From assembly GCA_963758365.1 (NCBI GenBank), contig CAVWVB010000001.1, positions 2,108,001 to 2,172,000 of the forward strand: a stretch of DNA of 64,000 nucleotides, in the 5' to 3' direction. The translations under genes and the position numbers were made by a program. The notes beneath the pieces are model-generated. The model saw only the letters and a program-made list of their open reading frames with translations. It was not told where the DNA came from and searched no databases. Below are positions 41,928 to 52,035 of the stretch, one piece after another. Source of the DNA: Dokdonella_A sp963758365. Its GTDB lineage: Bacteria > Pseudomonadota > Gammaproteobacteria > Xanthomonadales > Rhodanobacteraceae. Within the stretch, counting starts at the first letter, position 1. Every line of letters starts with the position of its first letter.

Positions 41928-44903
41928 TCAGAACTTCACCGTTACCCGCCCCCAGTAGAAGCGTCCGACCGTGTCGTAGGTGTTCACGTCGGTGTTCGCA
42001 TTGGTCACCACGTTCTGATAAAAGAACGGCGGCTGCTTGTCGAACGCGTTGTCCACGCCGACCTGTATCTGCGTGTTGATCGGTTCGAGCGTGTAGCCGA
42101 ACGAGAAGTTGTGGTAGGTCTGCGCGCCGATATGGCGCACGATTCCGGGCAATGCGCCATCCGCCGATTGGCCCTGCGCGAGATCGAGACTGCCGATCTT
42201 CGTGTTGCCGATGTAGCGCACACGCCAGGAGGCTTCGAATGGTCCCTTGGACCAGTCGAGACTGCCGAGACCCCGCACCCGCGGGAAGTTGCCGAACTGG
42301 CGCGTGAACAGGCCCGCGTTGGAAATGGTCGCCGCGCCAGTGCCGGGTGCGGGGTTGTTGTCGAAGGTCTTGATGTACGTTGCATCGAGGCCGAGGCTGA
42401 AGCGGCCCGGGTTCACTCCGAACACGTCGAATTCGGGCACCCGGTAGTGCGCGCCGAAATCGACGCCTGAAGTGTCCAGTCGCCCGAGATTCACGACCGG
42501 GGTCAGGATCTTGTTGACCTGGCCATTGGTGAAGCGCGAGATGAATGGGCAGAACGAGCTGGTCGGATCGTTGTAGCAGAGGTTCAGCACGTTCTGTGCG
42601 GTCACCAGCGTGATCGTGTCGTTGAGATAGATCCGGTACAGATCGGCATTCAGCGACAGTCCGTCGATCCAGCCCGGATCGTAGACCACGCCGAAATCGA
42701 AACTCTTGCCGTGCTCCGGCTTGAGCGCGAAGCCTGCGGCGACCGCGCCCGAATTGATGCCATTGAGCTGACCGTTGGGCTGCGGCGCGATGCCGGTGGA
42801 CGGAATATTGGTCGCACCGGTGACCGCACCACAGGCCGCATCATGGATCGCCGGACTCACGCCCGGGATGTACCCCGTGCACGGGTCGGTCGCGGTCGGC
42901 GCATTGCTGGTCGCGCCTCCGAACAGTTCGCTGAGGTTCGGCGAGCGGAAGATCTGCGATACCGTGCCGCGCACCAGCAGGTCCTCGATCGGCCGCCATT
43001 CGACCGCGAGCTTGGAATTGGTCGAGCTGCCCGCGAGCGAGAACTTCGAATAGCGCGTGCCGATGTCGACATTCAGCGAGTGGAAGAACGGCACGTCCTT
43101 GAGTATCGGTATGAACAGTTCCGCATAGGCTTCCTTGGTCGTGATGTTGCCGGTGAGCGGCGTCACGCAGGCGGTACCGAGATCGCAGGTCCCGGTGGCC
43201 AGGTTGAACACGATCGTCGAGTCGACCTTGAGATTCGAGTATTCCTTGCGGTACAGCCCGCCGACCGCGAGGCTGACCGCGCCTGCGGGTAGGTCGAACA
43301 GTTCGCCGCTGACATTGAGCGTGCCCTCACGGGTAATGAAGGTCTGCTGGGTGAACGGATTGGAACCCGCGGCGCGCAGTTGCGCGACCGAAGCCGGATC
43401 GTCCTGCTCGAAGATGTTGAGCGGCACGCAGCCGGCGATCGCGGTACTCGGATCCCCGGCCGTCGCGACACAGGTCGGCACGCCATCGACGAGCATCGAC
43501 GGACCGAGCGCGTTCGCGAGCTTGGTGAAATTCAGATAGCCGGTCGTGTAGGTGCCCAGGCTGATGTGGCCGTAATTCAGATTCACGTCCCAGTGCCACG
43601 AGGTGTCGCCGATGTTGCCCTTGAGGCCGCCGACGAACTGCGCGGTCTCGGTGGTCGTGCTGGTTATGCGCTGGCCGACGCCGGTCAGGCGCTCGAGCAG
43701 GTTGGTGTTGTCCGGATGCGCGGCATCCGGCGGTCCGAAGTCGATTCCGAACGGGTTGTACAGGTTGTCCGCAGAAATCGTGACCGCGTTCTGCTGCGCA
43801 TCGAATGGATACGGCGCGATCAGCGACGAGGACACCGTCTTGTTCGCGAAGGTCCTGATGTAGGCCTCGACGTTGTCGCTGAGCTTGTAGTTGGCGAGCG
43901 CGAACAGGTTGGTGCGTTCCTGCGGGGTCAGGATCACGTTGAGCGGCTGATAGTTGTAGCGGTCGGAGGGGCCGTCCGCCGTCGCGTTGTTGCGGAAGCA
44001 GCGGTAATCGCTGAGCGAACTGCCGTGCGTGCCCGGCAGACGCGTCACGTTCGCGCATCCGAACAGGGTCTGCAGCGGACCTGGCGGCAAGGCGATATTG
44101 CCGGTCGGATTGCGACCGGAGCCACGTGCCTGGACAGAGCCGTAATACAGGTACAGCGAGTCCTTCGAGAAGTCGCGATGACCTGCGCCGACCGCGTCGA
44201 ACTTGTTGTAGCTGATGCCGGCGACGACGCTGCCCTTGTCCGTGGTCTGGCCGACCGTGAACTGATAGCCCTTGCGCTGGCCGTCGTCACGATCCGAGAT
44301 TCCGTAGTCGGCTGAAAATTCGGCGCCCTGGTAGTCCTTGCGCATGATGAAGTTGACCACGCCCGCGATCGCATCGGAGCCGTACACGGACGACGCGCCG
44401 TCCTTGAGCACCTCGATGCGCTCGACCAGGGCCGCCGGGATCGTGTTGATGTCCGCACCGCCGACGAACGTGTTCGCGATCACGCGCTGGCCGTCGATGA
44501 GGACCAGGGTCCGATTGGAACCGAGCCCGCGCAGTGAAATCGTCGACGCACCGCTGCCGCCGCCGTTGTTGACCTGTGGGTTGACCGCCGCGCCCGCGAT
44601 CGACGGCAGTTCCTGGAGCAGATCGCCGAGGGTCAGCTTGCCGCTCTGCTGAATCTGCGCACGATCGATCGTGACGATCGGATTGGCCGTTTCGATGTCG
44701 ACGCGGCGGATGTTCGATCCCGTCACCGTGATCGTTTCCAGTTTCTGGCTGGTTGTCGGTTCATCCTGTGCGGACGCGGGCGATGCGAGGAATCCCATCG
44801 CCGCGAAAACGGCGATCGGCGCGGCGCTCAACGGCGCCTTTGCGAACCCGGCCTTCGCATCGAAGGCCTGCCGGACAGCTTGTCGGAGCAGCGTGTGTCG
44901 CAT
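41928..44903 (-). CDS. TonB-dependent receptor, ligand unknown
   Basis: A 991-residue outer-membrane receptor. The ATG follows a near-perfect AAGGAGAAATTCC. A signal region (APIAVFAAMGFLASPASAQ) is followed by a TonB-box-like LETITVTGSNIRRVD, a plug domain (LGDLLQELPSIAGAAVNPQVNNGGG, LRGLGSNRTLVLIDGQRV, VERIEVLKDGASSVYGSDAIAGVVNFI) and a long barrel ending FYWGRVTVKF. The VLIDGQR / GSSVYGSDAIAGVVN wording is typical of the large receptors expanded in xanthomonads and sphingomonads for plant- or polymer-derived nutrients. There is no siderophore gene nearby. The AraC gene upstream may control it. Confidence 0.92.
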   Translation of the reverse strand: MRHTLLRQAVRQAFDAKAGFAKAPLSAAPIAVFAAMGFLASPASAQDEPTTSQKLETITVTGSNIRRVDIETANPIVTIDRAQIQQSGKLTLGDLLQELPSIAGAAVNPQVNNGGGSGASTISLRGLGSNRTLVLIDGQRVIANTFVGGADINTIPAALVERIEVLKDGASSVYGSDAIAGVVNFIMRKDYQGAEFSADYGISDRDDGQRKGYQFTVGQTTDKGSVVAGISYNKFDAVGAGHRDFSKDSLYLYYGSVQARGSGRNPTGNIALPPGPLQTLFGCANVTRLPGTHGSSLSDYRCFRNNATADGPSDRYNYQPLNVILTPQERTNLFALANYKLSDNVEAYIRTFANKTVSSSLIAPYPFDAQQNAVTISADNLYNPFGIDFGPPDAAHPDNTNLLERLTGVGQRITSTTTETAQFVGGLKGNIGDTSWHWDVNLNYGHISLGTYTTGYLNFTKLANALGPSMLVDGVPTCVATAGDPSTAIAGCVPLNIFEQDDPASVAQLRAAGSNPFTQQTFITREGTLNVSGELFDLPAGAVSLAVGGLYRKEYSNLKVDSTIVFNLATGTCDLGTACVTPLTGNITTKEAYAELFIPILKDVPFFHSLNVDIGTRYSKFSLAGSSTNSKLAVEWRPIEDLLVRGTVSQIFRSPNLSELFGGATSNAPTATDPCTGYIPGVSPAIHDAACGAVTGATNIPSTGIAPQPNGQLNGINSGAVAAGFALKPEHGKSFDFGVVYDPGWIDGLSLNADLYRIYLNDTITLVTAQNVLNLCYNDPTSSFCPFISRFTNGQVNKILTPVVNLGRLDTSGVDFGAHYRVPEFDVFGVNPGRFSLGLDATYIKTFDNNPAPGTGAATISNAGLFTRQFGNFPRVRGLGSLDWSKGPFEASWRVRYIGNTKIGSLDLAQGQSADGALPGIVRHIGAQTYHNFSFGYTLEPINTQIQVGVDNAFDKQPPFFYQNVVTNANTDVNTYDTVGRFYWGRVTVKF

Positions 44904-45104
44904 GGAATTTCTCCTTTTTTGATGGCCACATGACCGCGCAAGCAGCGTTGCCGGCCTGAGCGGAACATTAAGAAAACATGAAGGCCTGCCCTTGCAACGA
45001 CCAATCAGGAATCGTTGCCGAAATCGCGGAAACACCGACGTCCGTCGCGTCGCCACCCGGACGTGCACTGCAAACCGGCACTGCGGACCGCCGGCTCGCA
45101 AGGT

Positions 45105-46022
45105 TCATGCGACCGCCCGACTGGCTGCCGGCGATTCCCCGCGCAAGTCCGTTGCGGTCATGCCGAATCGACGCTTGAATGAACGCGCGAATGCGCAGCG
45201 ATCCTCGAAGCCGCTCATGCGGGCCACGTCGGTCACCGCGAGCGCGCTGTTGCTTAGCAACCGATGCGCACTGCGCATCCGCTGCTCGACAAGGACCGCA
45301 TGCGGGGTATCCCCATAAACTGCACTGAAGACGCGGATGAAATGGCAGGGCGAATAGCTCGTCATTCGCGCCAGCTCCGCTATGTCGAGCGCAAGATGAC
45401 AGCTGGACGTCATGAGATTGCGCACCCGCTGCAAGCGCAGGAACACGCTGCGCCGCTGTGCCTGGGTGCACCCCGGGCAGCGTTCGATCTGCGCATCGAA
45501 CTCGGATTGCAGATCGGCAATCGCAGTAGCGAACGCCGCTGCAGTGGCGTTGGCGGCGCCGAAGTCCACGGAGTGCCGCTCCCGGCTCCGGAAATCCGCG
45601 GTTCGCGCCAGTGCGATTGCGAGACGACGCGTCGCGTGGTCGGCGCCATGCACGGCCGGCAGCAGCACCGGGTCGTGCATCGGTACCGCGGTCCCGGCGT
45701 GACCGGTCAGGCGATGCCAGACGCGTGCCGGCGCAAGCACGGCGATCCACAATGCGTTGCCGCGCCCGATCAGCTGCAGGCGCTGTCCCGCCTCGACGAC
45801 CAGCAGTTCGCCGGGTGCAAACACCCGCGTACCGTCGCCGTCGCACATCTGCACGCGACCCCTGAGCGGGACGAGCACCGTGGCCGGCGCGGCATTGCCG
45901 TACATCACGCAGCCGCGCCCGAACGCGGCTACCACGCGCAACACGCCGCTCGCGCGCGCCTCTTCACCACCGCTACATTCGAAGCGACCGCCGTTGGAAA
46001 TTCGCTCGTACTCGAAACGCAT
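45105..46022 (-). CDS. AraC-family transcriptional regulator
   Basis: A 305-residue regulator. The N-terminal cupin-like sensor (VLVPLRGRVQMCDGDGTRVFAPGELLVVEAGQRLQL) and the C-terminal double helix-turn-helix (LALDIAELARMTSYSPCHFIRVFSAVYG, then ALAVTDVARMSGFEDRCAFARSFKRRFGMTATD) are clear. It reads on the same strand as, and 201 bases upstream of, the TonB receptor. Regulation of that gene is plausible but not shown. The ATG follows GAGAG. Confidence 0.93.
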   Translation of the reverse strand: MRFEYERISNGGRFECSGGEEARASGVLRVVAAFGRGCVMYGNAAPATVLVPLRGRVQMCDGDGTRVFAPGELLVVEAGQRLQLIGRGNALWIAVLAPARVWHRLTGHAGTAVPMHDPVLLPAVHGADHATRRLAIALARTADFRSRERHSVDFGAANATAAAFATAIADLQSEFDAQIERCPGCTQAQRRSVFLRLQRVRNLMTSSCHLALDIAELARMTSYSPCHFIRVFSAVYGDTPHAVLVEQRMRSAHRLLSNSALAVTDVARMSGFEDRCAFARSFKRRFGMTATDLRGESPAASRAVA

Positions 46023-46268
46023 CGGACTCTCGCCGTCAATGGAGACGGCAATTCATGTAAACCCGATGCGATGCGGAGTCAGGAAGAAGCGGCGAATTTT
46101 CAGGGAGGTCGCTGTTCGTGGATGCGAAGATCGGCCGAAATCCGGTCTCGGCACACCCGAGCGTGCGGCACTCCGCTGCGAACCCACGCGGAGCGGATGG
46201 ATGACCATGCGAACCGCGGGATTCCCGGGCATCGAAGACCGCGCGTCGGGCTCGTGCCAGCGGCGCAT

Positions 46269-46298
46269 CCGCGGCCGGGCGCCCGGGCCCGGCCGCGG
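46269..46298. other. GC-rich hairpin downstream of the CadC-like gene
   Basis: CCGCGGCCGGG/CCCGGCCGCGG, an 11-bp perfect stem with an 8-base loop. It lies about 30 bases after the minus-strand stop and inside the 308-base gap 46023-46330 that should also hold the AraC promoter. No T run follows, so it is at most a weak or factor-assisted terminator. Nothing else is seen in this gap. Confidence 0.5.
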
Positions 46299-46330
46299 TA
46301 ATCGGATGTCGCGGCCGAAACCCCGGGGTC

Positions 46331-48517
46331 CTACCCGATCCCGTCCCGGCTCAGGTTGAATGCGCCGACATCGGTGTCCTCCGACACGACCCGGGACAGA
46401 ACGACACGGCGACCGTCATGGCTGACGCTGAAACTGAGGTCGCCTATCGTTCCGGGCACATTCGCCACCTTGCGGTCCTCGCCGGTCCGTGCATCGCTGA
46501 CATGAACCTCGCTGGGTCCGGTCGCCTTGGGCACGAAGTAGAAGATCCTGCCCTGCTGAACCCGCCAGCCGTCCAGATGCGACGCATTGATCGCTTCCGA
46601 CATCCGCGTCTCCTCGCCGCTGCGACCGTCGAGTCTGAACAGACCGGGCTCGGTGATACGCGTGAAATAAAGCGCGTCGCTGGCCTGATCGGCGTCCGCG
46701 CGCGCAACGTCATGCGCGAGCACGCGCCGCGACACTTCGGTTCCCGCCGTGGATTCGAATTCGATCAGCTCGCTGCGATGATCCTTCGCATTGACCACGG
46801 CGATGAATGTGCCGGGCCGCAGACCGTAACCGCCATTGCGCACGTCCTCATCGGCCGTGGTCAGCACGCGCCGCACGCGCGAGGCGATGTCGATCTCGAT
46901 CAGGCGTCCGATCGAGCCTTCGCGTGCAGTCACGACAAGCCGGCGACCATCGTTGCGCCAGACCGGATAATGCAGATTCGGCTCCGAAGTCCCTCCCAGC
47001 GCGTAGACGTCGCCCGAAGCGGCATCGCGCAGCCACAACTGCTGCCTGCCGCTGCGATCGGAAATGAACGCCATGTCGTCGTTGACCGGCGACATCGCGG
47101 GCGCGCTGTCGCTCCCGGTCGATGGCGCGGGCTCTAGCGGTGGCTGCGACTCGTCGACGGAGAACTCCGCGAGCTGGGTGCGCACCCGCGGAATCTCGTA
47201 GACGACCGCATCGCTGCCGCGCGCCGTACTCGGATACTCCGCGGGTTGCACTCCGAGTGCCTCGACATGCGCGTCGGCAATTCCGACGGTGTACAACGCC
47301 TGCTGGCCACTGTGGTTGGACGAAAATATCAGCGCGGTCCCGTCACGCGTCCAGTCGTAACCACGGATGCGGCTGGTAAGCTGGGTCAGCTTGCGCACAT
47401 TGCCACCGCCGGCAGGCACGAGAAAGAGATCGCTGTAGGGATTGGCGCCGCGGCGGAATGCAATCCAGGCGCCATCGGGCGAGTAGCGCGCATCCAGATC
47501 GATGTCGGTCAATTCATGCTGATAGGCGAGCCATTGCGAGCTTCCGCCGCCGATCGGACCGGAAACGATCGCCATGTCGGTCATGCCCGGCTTCGACGGC
47601 GAGGTGGTCACGATGCCCCTGCCGTCCGCAGTCCACGAAAACGGATTCACGAGTCCGCTGTAGCACGAATCGAGCACGCGTTCCGCGCCGCCGAGCGCCG
47701 AGACCATGAGGATGCTGCAGGTCTTGTCGGTGAAACGCATGAACGCGATCGACGCGCCGTCCGGCGACCAGACCGGATAGTACTCATTGCCTGTTTCGAT
47801 CGCGGTCAGTCGAACCACACGCGACTCGTCGAGCGTCTTCTGCACGATGCGCGCATTCTTCGCCGCATGGTCGCCGACCGTGTACGCGACGCGCGTGCCG
47901 TCGGGCGACACATGCGGGAAATTCTCCGCTCCCGGCGCCGACGTGATCGTACGCTGCATCGTCACGTGCCAGCGCGCAGTGGCCGCGCGCGAATCCGACG
48001 CCGCATGGCGCAGGACCAGACCGCCGACCGCCACGATCACCGCAGCGACGGTCGCGAACAGGGCCGCTTTGATGAGCGGGCGCGCACGCGGTGATGCTGT
48101 CACGGCAGCCGGGACCGCAATCGGCGCCGCCGCCGTCGAAGCGGAGTCCGCAGGCGCCGGCTCTGCGACTTCGACCGCAAAACGTGCGGGAGCGACCAGG
48201 CGGTAGCCGAGCCGCGGCACGGTCTCGATGTATCGCGGTGCATGCAGGTCGTCGCCGAGCGCGCGCCGCAGATCGGTAATTGCCTGGGTGAGCACATCGG
48301 GGGTCGGACAGGTGCCCTTCCAGACCAGATCGAGCAGTTCATCGCGTCGCAGGGTGCGACCGGCTGCGTGCACGAGGGCGGTCAGGACCGCCGCCGCCTT
48401 GGGCGTGAGTCTGAGCCCGGGCTGGCCGATGAAACGCAGCGTGTCGGTGTCGATCACGTGCGCGCCGACCTCGAGGAAGCGGCCTTCCACCATCCGGACT
48501 TGGGATAACACGTTCAT
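46331..48517 (-). CDS. CadC/ToxR-like membrane regulator with TolB-type beta-propeller
   Basis: A 728-residue one-component regulator. It has an N-terminal OmpR-type winged helix (RLTPKAAAVLTALVHAAGRTLRRDELLDLVW...VLTQAITDLRRALGDD...TVPRLGYRLVAP), a Pro/Ala linker, one membrane helix near residue 155 (LIKAALFATVAAVIVAVGGLVL), and a large extracytoplasmic domain. The latter has repeats of the form F/YPxxSPDGxxIAF (for example NFPHVSPDGTRVAYT, YYPVWSPDGASIAFM, ARYSPDGAWIAFR), which are TolB/WD40-like propeller blades. A cytoplasmic DNA-binding head would thus be linked to a periplasmic sensor. The ATG at 48517 follows GGGAC; an ATG nine codons upstream lacks any ribosome site. Signal and targets unknown. 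Confidence 0.9.
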   Translation of the reverse strand: MNVLSQVRMVEGRFLEVGAHVIDTDTLRFIGQPGLRLTPKAAAVLTALVHAAGRTLRRDELLDLVWKGTCPTPDVLTQAITDLRRALGDDLHAPRYIETVPRLGYRLVAPARFAVEVAEPAPADSASTAAAPIAVPAAVTASPRARPLIKAALFATVAAVIVAVGGLVLRHAASDSRAATARWHVTMQRTITSAPGAENFPHVSPDGTRVAYTVGDHAAKNARIVQKTLDESRVVRLTAIETGNEYYPVWSPDGASIAFMRFTDKTCSILMVSALGGAERVLDSCYSGLVNPFSWTADGRGIVTTSPSKPGMTDMAIVSGPIGGGSSQWLAYQHELTDIDLDARYSPDGAWIAFRRGANPYSDLFLVPAGGGNVRKLTQLTSRIRGYDWTRDGTALIFSSNHSGQQALYTVGIADAHVEALGVQPAEYPSTARGSDAVVYEIPRVRTQLAEFSVDESQPPLEPAPSTGSDSAPAMSPVNDDMAFISDRSGRQQLWLRDAASGDVYALGGTSEPNLHYPVWRNDGRRLVVTAREGSIGRLIEIDIASRVRRVLTTADEDVRNGGYGLRPGTFIAVVNAKDHRSELIEFESTAGTEVSRRVLAHDVARADADQASDALYFTRITEPGLFRLDGRSGEETRMSEAINASHLDGWRVQQGRIFYFVPKATGPSEVHVSDARTGEDRKVANVPGTIGDLSFSVSHDGRRVVLSRVVSEDTDVGAFNLSRDGIG

Positions 48518-48789
48518 GTCTGTCCCGTCGGCGCGTATAGACATACGAAATAGATCGTAGTCTTGCCTTCACGCAAAAGCAATATTTGCAACATGCCGAT
48601 CCGGGCGCGTGTGCCGGTTGTCATGCACCGATCCGCAGCGAATCGAGCGGGCATGCCGGACCGCCTTTCCGGAGCAGCGGACTGCACGAGAATCCGGTCG
48701 ACCCGGACCGAAGGACGGCCCCGGGCCCGGAAGAACCGCATCCCGACGATCCTCGGATGGCGGATGAATAACGAGGAGAATGCGTCGCG

Positions 48790-49116
48790 ATGAACGACGA
48801 CGAACGCGACCACTACGTCAGGGCCAGCGACTACAACTTCACTGCCCAGACCCGCAACCTGCGCAACTTTGCGCGTCGTCTTGGACGGCGGCGTGCCTCG
48901 GCGCTCACCCTCGTGGCGGCATTGATCGTGCTGGGCGTGGCTGTGCTGTTTGCACCGGAACTCGGAATCACCGGTCTCGGTGATCCGCTGCGTCGGTGGA
49001 CGCTGGGCGCTCTCGCATTTGCGGGCGCCGCCGTCGTGCTCGTGCTGACGCTCCGCGCGACGGCGCGCCACAAGTCCGCGAAACAGGAAGTGCCGGGGCA
49101 GCCACCGTGCAAGTGA
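48790..49116 (+). CDS. Small inner-membrane protein, unknown function
   Basis: A 108-residue protein with a charged N-terminus (DDERDHYVRASDYNF), an Arg-rich turn (FARRLGRRRAS), and two hydrophobic segments, ALTLVAALIVLGVAVLF and LGALAFAGAAVVLVLTL, ending in a basic tail. By the positive-inside rule both ends face the cytoplasm. AGGAG lies 13 bases before the ATG, slightly far. No family recognised. Confidence 0.65.
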   Translation: MNDDERDHYVRASDYNFTAQTRNLRNFARRLGRRRASALTLVAALIVLGVAVLFAPELGITGLGDPLRRWTLGALAFAGAAVVLVLTLRATARHKSAKQEVPGQPPCK

Positions 49117-49259
49117 AGTCCGTGCCGGTTGGCGAGTCGCCATCGGCGCGACGTCGCCACGGCGACATCGAAGCTACCGATCGATCGGGCAGTCGAAGCA
49201 GCCGCGTTTACCGCACGAGCCGGCGGCATGCGTGCGCGGCCGCCGGCAAGCAGCGGTCT

Positions 49260-50573
49260 TCAATCCAGTCCGTTGGTGAAGATCAGGTCATTGTCCAGAC
49301 GTACCGCGGCAAGCGCGCGGATGTAGGGCACGCCATCGGTGTCGCCGGCAACAACGATGCGGCCGCCCTGCAGCGCGAGCGCGTAACCGTGATCGTCGCT
49401 GCCATAGGGTGTGTCGAATGAGACCGTCACCACCCCGCCGCTTCCGAACGTCACGTCGGGGATACCATCCGCCGTGACCCGGCCGATCGCGAAGTCGGCC
49501 GGATCCGCGAGCGGCGAGCTGCCGCCGAGCACGAGCTTGCCGTCGCTCTGCAACACGCCGCAGACCCAGCCGCGCACCGAGTTCGCGGGCGCAACCTGCG
49601 CCCAGCCGGCGCTTCCATAACCCGTATCGACGCTGCCGTCGCCGAACAGCCGCAGCGCACACAGGCTGCCGCTGTCGACATCGACGTCGCAGCTGCCGAC
49701 CAGCAGCAAGCGATCGTGATCGAGCAGCACGCGACGCGCGCGGGTGTTGCCGGTGCCCTGCGCCGGGAAGAACGCGACACCGCCCGTGCCGAAGGCCGGA
49801 TCGGGATGGCCGTCGCCAAGCAGGCGCAGTGCGAGGAATCCATAGAGGCCGTCCTGCATCGTGCCGGCGGCGACGATAGCGCCGGCGTCCGCGGCCACCG
49901 CGAGCGCGGCTGCGGTCAACGGTGACTGCGGCGTACCTTGCGGCAGCACGACGCGACCCCCGTCGCCGAACGCCGGATCGGCCACGCCCGCGGAGGAGAA
50001 TCGCGCCACCGCGGGGCTCGACACCGAGCCGTCGCCCGCGCTGCCGCTCGCAATGACGCGGCCCGCGTCGTCGGTCGCGAGCGCATAGGCGGTGGCCTGC
50101 GCGTAACCGAGGTCCGCGAAATCGACGGATGCGCGGCCTGCGACTCCGAACGCGGTATCGACCCTTCCATCCGCCAGCAGCCGCAGCACGCTGAAGCCGG
50201 GCGGCCCCGCAAGCAGGATGCGACCCTGTGCATCCAGGCGGACGTCCCAGGCCTGCGCGAAGTCGGCGCCGAATCCGACCGTGCTGACGCCGGCGACACC
50301 GAATCCCGGGTCCAGGCTGCCGTCGGCGCGCAGGCGCCAGACCGCGACCTCGTTGTCGAACGGTTCGCTGCCGACATACCAGCGGCTGCCCGCGAGCAGC
50401 ACCTTGCCGTCGGGCTGCGTGATCGCCGCCGACACGCGCAGGCTCGCATCCGGCGGGGACAGCACGACCCGGCCCAGATCGCCGAATCCCGGATCGATCG
50501 CGCCGTCATCGGCGGGGCATGCGGTGCCCGCGAAAATCGCGACCAGGGCCAGCAGGCGAACAGGGCTGCGCAT
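49260..50573 (-). CDS. Secreted delta-60 repeat protein with GFE-like C-terminus
   Basis: A 437-residue exported protein (signal MRSPVRLLALVAIFAGTAC) made of about seven delta-60 repeats. The recurring unit is DPGFGxxGxV followed by xxDGKxLxxG and xRLxxDG, for example IDPGFGDLGRVV, LDPGFGVAGVST, ADPAFGDGGRVV and PDPAFGTGGVAF. The fold is predicted to be a beta-propeller-like repeat. The last residues LDNDLIFTNGLD resemble the C-termini of three other secreted proteins in this window. Function is unknown for the family. GGGAGG precedes the ATG. Confidence 0.88.
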   Translation of the reverse strand: MRSPVRLLALVAIFAGTACPADDGAIDPGFGDLGRVVLSPPDASLRVSAAITQPDGKVLLAGSRWYVGSEPFDNEVAVWRLRADGSLDPGFGVAGVSTVGFGADFAQAWDVRLDAQGRILLAGPPGFSVLRLLADGRVDTAFGVAGRASVDFADLGYAQATAYALATDDAGRVIASGSAGDGSVSSPAVARFSSAGVADPAFGDGGRVVLPQGTPQSPLTAAALAVAADAGAIVAAGTMQDGLYGFLALRLLGDGHPDPAFGTGGVAFFPAQGTGNTRARRVLLDHDRLLLVGSCDVDVDSGSLCALRLFGDGSVDTGYGSAGWAQVAPANSVRGWVCGVLQSDGKLVLGGSSPLADPADFAIGRVTADGIPDVTFGSGGVVTVSFDTPYGSDDHGYALALQGGRIVVAGDTDGVPYIRALAAVRLDNDLIFTNGLD

Positions 50574-50629
50574 GGCGACCTCCCGATCGAATGCGGCTGG
50601 GAGATGCTACGCCGAAGCGGGCCGGTGAA

Positions 50630-51862
50630 CTACACGCGCGCGTTCAATCCGAAGCGAAGGTGTTCGCGCCTCTCGATATGCCGATACAGCCGCCATGCGG
50701 CGAAGCCGAGCGCGGTCGATACCAGCGCGCCGAGCGCGAGCCGCAACGGACTACCTGACAGCAGCGGCGACAGCGCGCCCGCGATCGTCGCGCTGATCAG
50801 CAGGCTCACGAACGCCTGCACCGAAGACACGCCGCCGCGATGGCGCGGGAACCGGTCCAGCAGCAGCAGGGTCAGGGTTGGAAAGTTCATGCCGATGCCG
50901 ATCGCGTGCAGGCCGATCGGCAGCACCGACCACGGCACGCGCGGCGCGGGCAGAAGCAGCGCAACCAGGAGATTCAGCATCGCGCCCGCAAGCATGACCA
51001 CGTAGCCGAGGCGCACCGTGGTCGTCGCGCTCAGGCGCCCGGCGGTGCGTCCGGACAGGAAGGCACCGAACATCATTCCGCTGATCGCGGGCACGAACAG
51101 CCATGCGAATTGCTGGGCATCGAGCTTGAGCAGATCCAGCACGAACGCCGGCGCGGACGAAATGTAGATCCACAGCGCGTTGAAGTTCAGCGAACCGGCG
51201 AGCGCGAGCGGAAAGAATGCGCGGTCGCCGAGAATCAATCGATACGTGCCGACGAGTTCGCGTGCGGACAGCGCAGCACGGCGCTCGCTGGAATGGGTTT
51301 CGGGCAGCAGCAAAAGACAGGCGAACCAGAGCGCGAGCGCGAATCCCGCGAGTGCCCAGAAGATCATCGGCCAGCGCGCGAAGCCGACGATCCAGCCCCC
51401 GACGATCGGCGCCAGCGCGGGCGCAATGCCGAATATCATCGATACCGTCGACATCAGTTTCTGCGCCTCGATTCCGTCGAAGCAATCGCGGATGATCGCG
51501 CGACCGACGATCAGTCCGGCCCCCGCGGACATGCCTTGCAGCGCACGGAACGCGAGCAGGGCCTGCATCGATCCGCTCAGCGCGCAGCCCACCGAGGCCA
51601 GTGCGAACACGATCACACCGACCAGGATCACGCGGCGCCGACCCAGCGAGTCCGAGAGCGGTCCGTGCAACAGCGACATCAGCGCATAAGCGATCATGTA
51701 GACGCTGATCGTCTGCTGCATCGCGAACGGGCTCGCGTGCAGATCGGCCTCGATCGCCGGAAAGGCCGGAAAGATCGTGTCGATCGAGAACGGCCCGAAC
51801 ATCGCCAGCGCAGCGAGCAGCGGCGCGAGCAGGCGACGGCGTGGTATCGGGACGGGATTCAT
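50630..51862 (-). CDS. Bcr/CflA-type multidrug MFS exporter
   Basis: A 410-residue 12-helix transporter of the drug/proton antiporter DHA1 group. It has FGPFSIDTIFPAFPAIEADLHAS at helix 1, the motif A loop GPLSDSLGRRRVILVG, FRALQGMSAGAGLIVGRAIIRD and motif C-like FGIAPALAPIVGGWI, all typical of Bcr/CflA. Substrates in other bacteria include bicyclomycin, chloramphenicol and cysteine-related compounds; none can be assigned here. The start at ATG 51862 is chosen for alignment with family N-termini, without a good ribosome site. Confidence 0.92.
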   Translation of the reverse strand: MNPVPIPRRRLLAPLLAALAMFGPFSIDTIFPAFPAIEADLHASPFAMQQTISVYMIAYALMSLLHGPLSDSLGRRRVILVGVIVFALASVGCALSGSMQALLAFRALQGMSAGAGLIVGRAIIRDCFDGIEAQKLMSTVSMIFGIAPALAPIVGGWIVGFARWPMIFWALAGFALALWFACLLLLPETHSSERRAALSARELVGTYRLILGDRAFFPLALAGSLNFNALWIYISSAPAFVLDLLKLDAQQFAWLFVPAISGMMFGAFLSGRTAGRLSATTTVRLGYVVMLAGAMLNLLVALLLPAPRVPWSVLPIGLHAIGIGMNFPTLTLLLLDRFPRHRGGVSSVQAFVSLLISATIAGALSPLLSGSPLRLALGALVSTALGFAAWRLYRHIERREHLRFGLNARV

Positions 51863-52019
51863 GGCGCGGCAGACGGAAGGACCGCGCATGCTACCGCGCC
51901 GACACCGGACCCACATCCGACCGCGCAGTTCGCTCGGGTCCGTACAGATCCGGCGGCCGCACAGCGTGCAATGGCGGACGCGATTTCGCGCGCAAGCGTC
52001 GAGAACGGCGCCGCTGGGC

Positions 52020-52025
52020 TATGAT
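52020..52025 (+). promoter_or_regulatory. Putative -10 element for the fluoride riboswitch transcript
   Basis: TATGAT (5 of 6 consensus) ends about ten bases before the conserved riboswitch core. The -35 region is weak. Confidence 0.4.
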
Positions 52026-52035
52026 CGCCGGGTTT

